Shown here: positions 5,524 to 6,265 of the stretch, in pieces
Numbering within the stretch: position 1 is the stretch's first letter
How the letters are laid out: the number at the start of each line of letters is the position of its first letter
Source: Bacteroidota bacterium
Lineage (GTDB): Bacteria > Bacteroidota > Bacteroidia > Chitinophagales > Chitinophagaceae
Assembly (NCBI GenBank): GCA_023396345.1
Contig: JAEWWO010000062.1
Location: forward strand, 1-6,265
DNA: 6,265 nucleotides
Reading direction: 5' to 3'
Notes under the pieces: model-generated
What the model saw: the letters and a program-made list of their open reading frames with translations, nothing else
Databases searched by the model: none
Told to the model about the DNA's origin: nothing
Position numbers and translations under genes: made by a program

Positions 5524-6265
5524 ATGATAATAGAAAAGATAGCAGCACTTTTTAAAACTTTTTCTGAAGAAAAAATTACCACAATAGAGAAACTTCCACA
5601 AAGTGGCAGTGACCGTAAGTACTTCAGAATTTTCTGTGAAAACAAAAACTATATAGCTACCGATAACTTAAACATAAAGGAAAACAGAACTTTTATAAGC
5701 TTTACCAATCATTTCCGGAAATTACACCTTCCCGTACCCTTTATCTATGCGGTTTCGGAAGATGGAGAAACCTATATTCAGGAAGATTTAGGAGAAAAAT
5801 CTTTACTGAATATACTGGAAGAAAAAGGCCATTGCGAAGAAGTAAAAGATTTGTATAAGAAAAGCCTGAAAAATTTAGCTGCCATGCAAATCAATGGCGA
5901 TAAGGGTTTTGACTATACGCAATGCATAACGGCTCATGAATTTGGCAAAAATGCCATTATGAGCGACCTGCTTTATTTTAAATATTATTTTCTTGATACG
6001 TTGAGTCTGCCTTACGAAAAACAGCAATTGCTCGATGAGTTTGAAGCGCTGAGTTCATTTTTAAATCAGACCCGTTTTAAATACTTCATGTTCCGCGATT
6101 TCCAAAGCAGAAATATTATTGTAAACAACGACGAAGTATATTTTATAGACTATCAGGGCGGCATGAAAGGTGCATTGCAATACGATGTGGCTTCTTTGTT
6201 GTGGCAGGCTAAAGCCAATTTAAGCGATGAGTGGAAAGTAGAACTGGTAGACTATTATTTAGACC
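5524..6265 (+). CDS. APH-fold phosphotransferase, C-terminus outside window
   Basis: The frame has 247 codons and no stop before the window edge. It is a phosphotransferase of the aminoglycoside phosphotransferase/choline kinase fold, of the Bacteroidota type that, from memory, usually continues into a RapZ C-terminal-like domain for a total near 470 residues. The N-lobe has LPQSGSDRKYFRI (24-36), the nucleotide-binding loop and strand, and YIQEDLGEKSLL (84-95), the hinge. The C-lobe has the catalytic loop FRDFQSRNIIV (190-200, Asp192 as base, Asn197 for metal), the metal-binding IDYQGG (Asp209), and YDVASLLWQAKANL (220-233). In the related sugar kinase AmgK the loop reads HRDxHxxN; here both His positions are Phe190 and Gln194. 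The substrate is unknown. A cell-wall sugar kinase role like AmgK is possible, since this type often sits next to a sugar nucleotidyltransferase, but that part lies outside the window. Aminoglycoside resistance is unlikely. Confidence 0.9.
   Translation, partial: MIIEKIAALFKTFSEEKITTIEKLPQSGSDRKYFRIFCENKNYIATDNLNIKENRTFISFTNHFRKLHLPVPFIYAVSEDGETYIQEDLGEKSLLNILEEKGHCEEVKDLYKKSLKNLAAMQINGDKGFDYTQCITAHEFGKNAIMSDLLYFKYYFLDTLSLPYEKQQLLDEFEALSSFLNQTRFKYFMFRDFQSRNIIVNNDEVYFIDYQGGMKGALQYDVASLLWQAKANLSDEWKVELVDYYLD

Noticed and set aside
1..6265. tRNA, rRNA, CRISPR array, insertion sequence or attachment site
   Set aside because: I saw no cloverleaf, no regularly spaced repeats, no transposase frame and no long terminal inverted or direct repeats.

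Overview
The window looks like a chromosomal segment of a Bacteroidota bacterium, probably of the Chitinophagales/Sphingobacteriales type, though the rank below phylum is a guess. The evidence is the gene set (DUF4296 lipoprotein, DUF4835/PorD, Bacteroidota-type RNA polymerase omega, CoaBC, BamD-like lipoprotein, LolA-like protein), promoters of the Bacteroidota form TTTG-N(about 20)-TAnnTTTG, and start codons without Shine-Dalgarno sequences.

Minus strand, read right to left: bamD (4466-3594) overlaps rpoZ (3597-3256) by 4 bp (ATGA). A 138-bp gap with a possible terminator hairpin follows. Then come coaBC (3117-1924), porD/DUF4835 (1915-989, 8 bp later) and a DUF4296 lipoprotein (1005-445, 17-bp overlap). 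An unrecognised gene starts 14 bp further on, at 430, and runs off the left edge. That last gene is about 26% GC by hand count, while the adjacent DUF4296 coding sequence is close to 49%, so it looks like a recent arrival at the end of an old housekeeping operon.

The 301-bp region 4467-4767 is a divergent control region. It has one good promoter facing each way, a small inverted repeat between them, and a hairpin in the predicted bamD leader.

Plus strand: a LolA-like periplasmic lipoprotein carrier (4768-5385) with a strong intrinsic terminator (5408-5440), then a separately promoted APH-fold phosphotransferase (from 5524) cut by the right edge.

Most of the genes serve the cell envelope: BamD (outer-membrane protein assembly), LolA (lipoprotein traffic), PorD (linked to type IX secretion) and the DUF4296 lipoprotein. 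The phosphotransferase is possibly a sugar kinase. RpoZ and CoaBC are core housekeeping functions. I see no complete new system. The points most worth a second look are the AT-rich terminal gene, the altered catalytic residues in the CoaC half of CoaBC, the Arg-x-Asp-Ser pentad tail of the DUF4296 protein, and the bamD leader hairpin.
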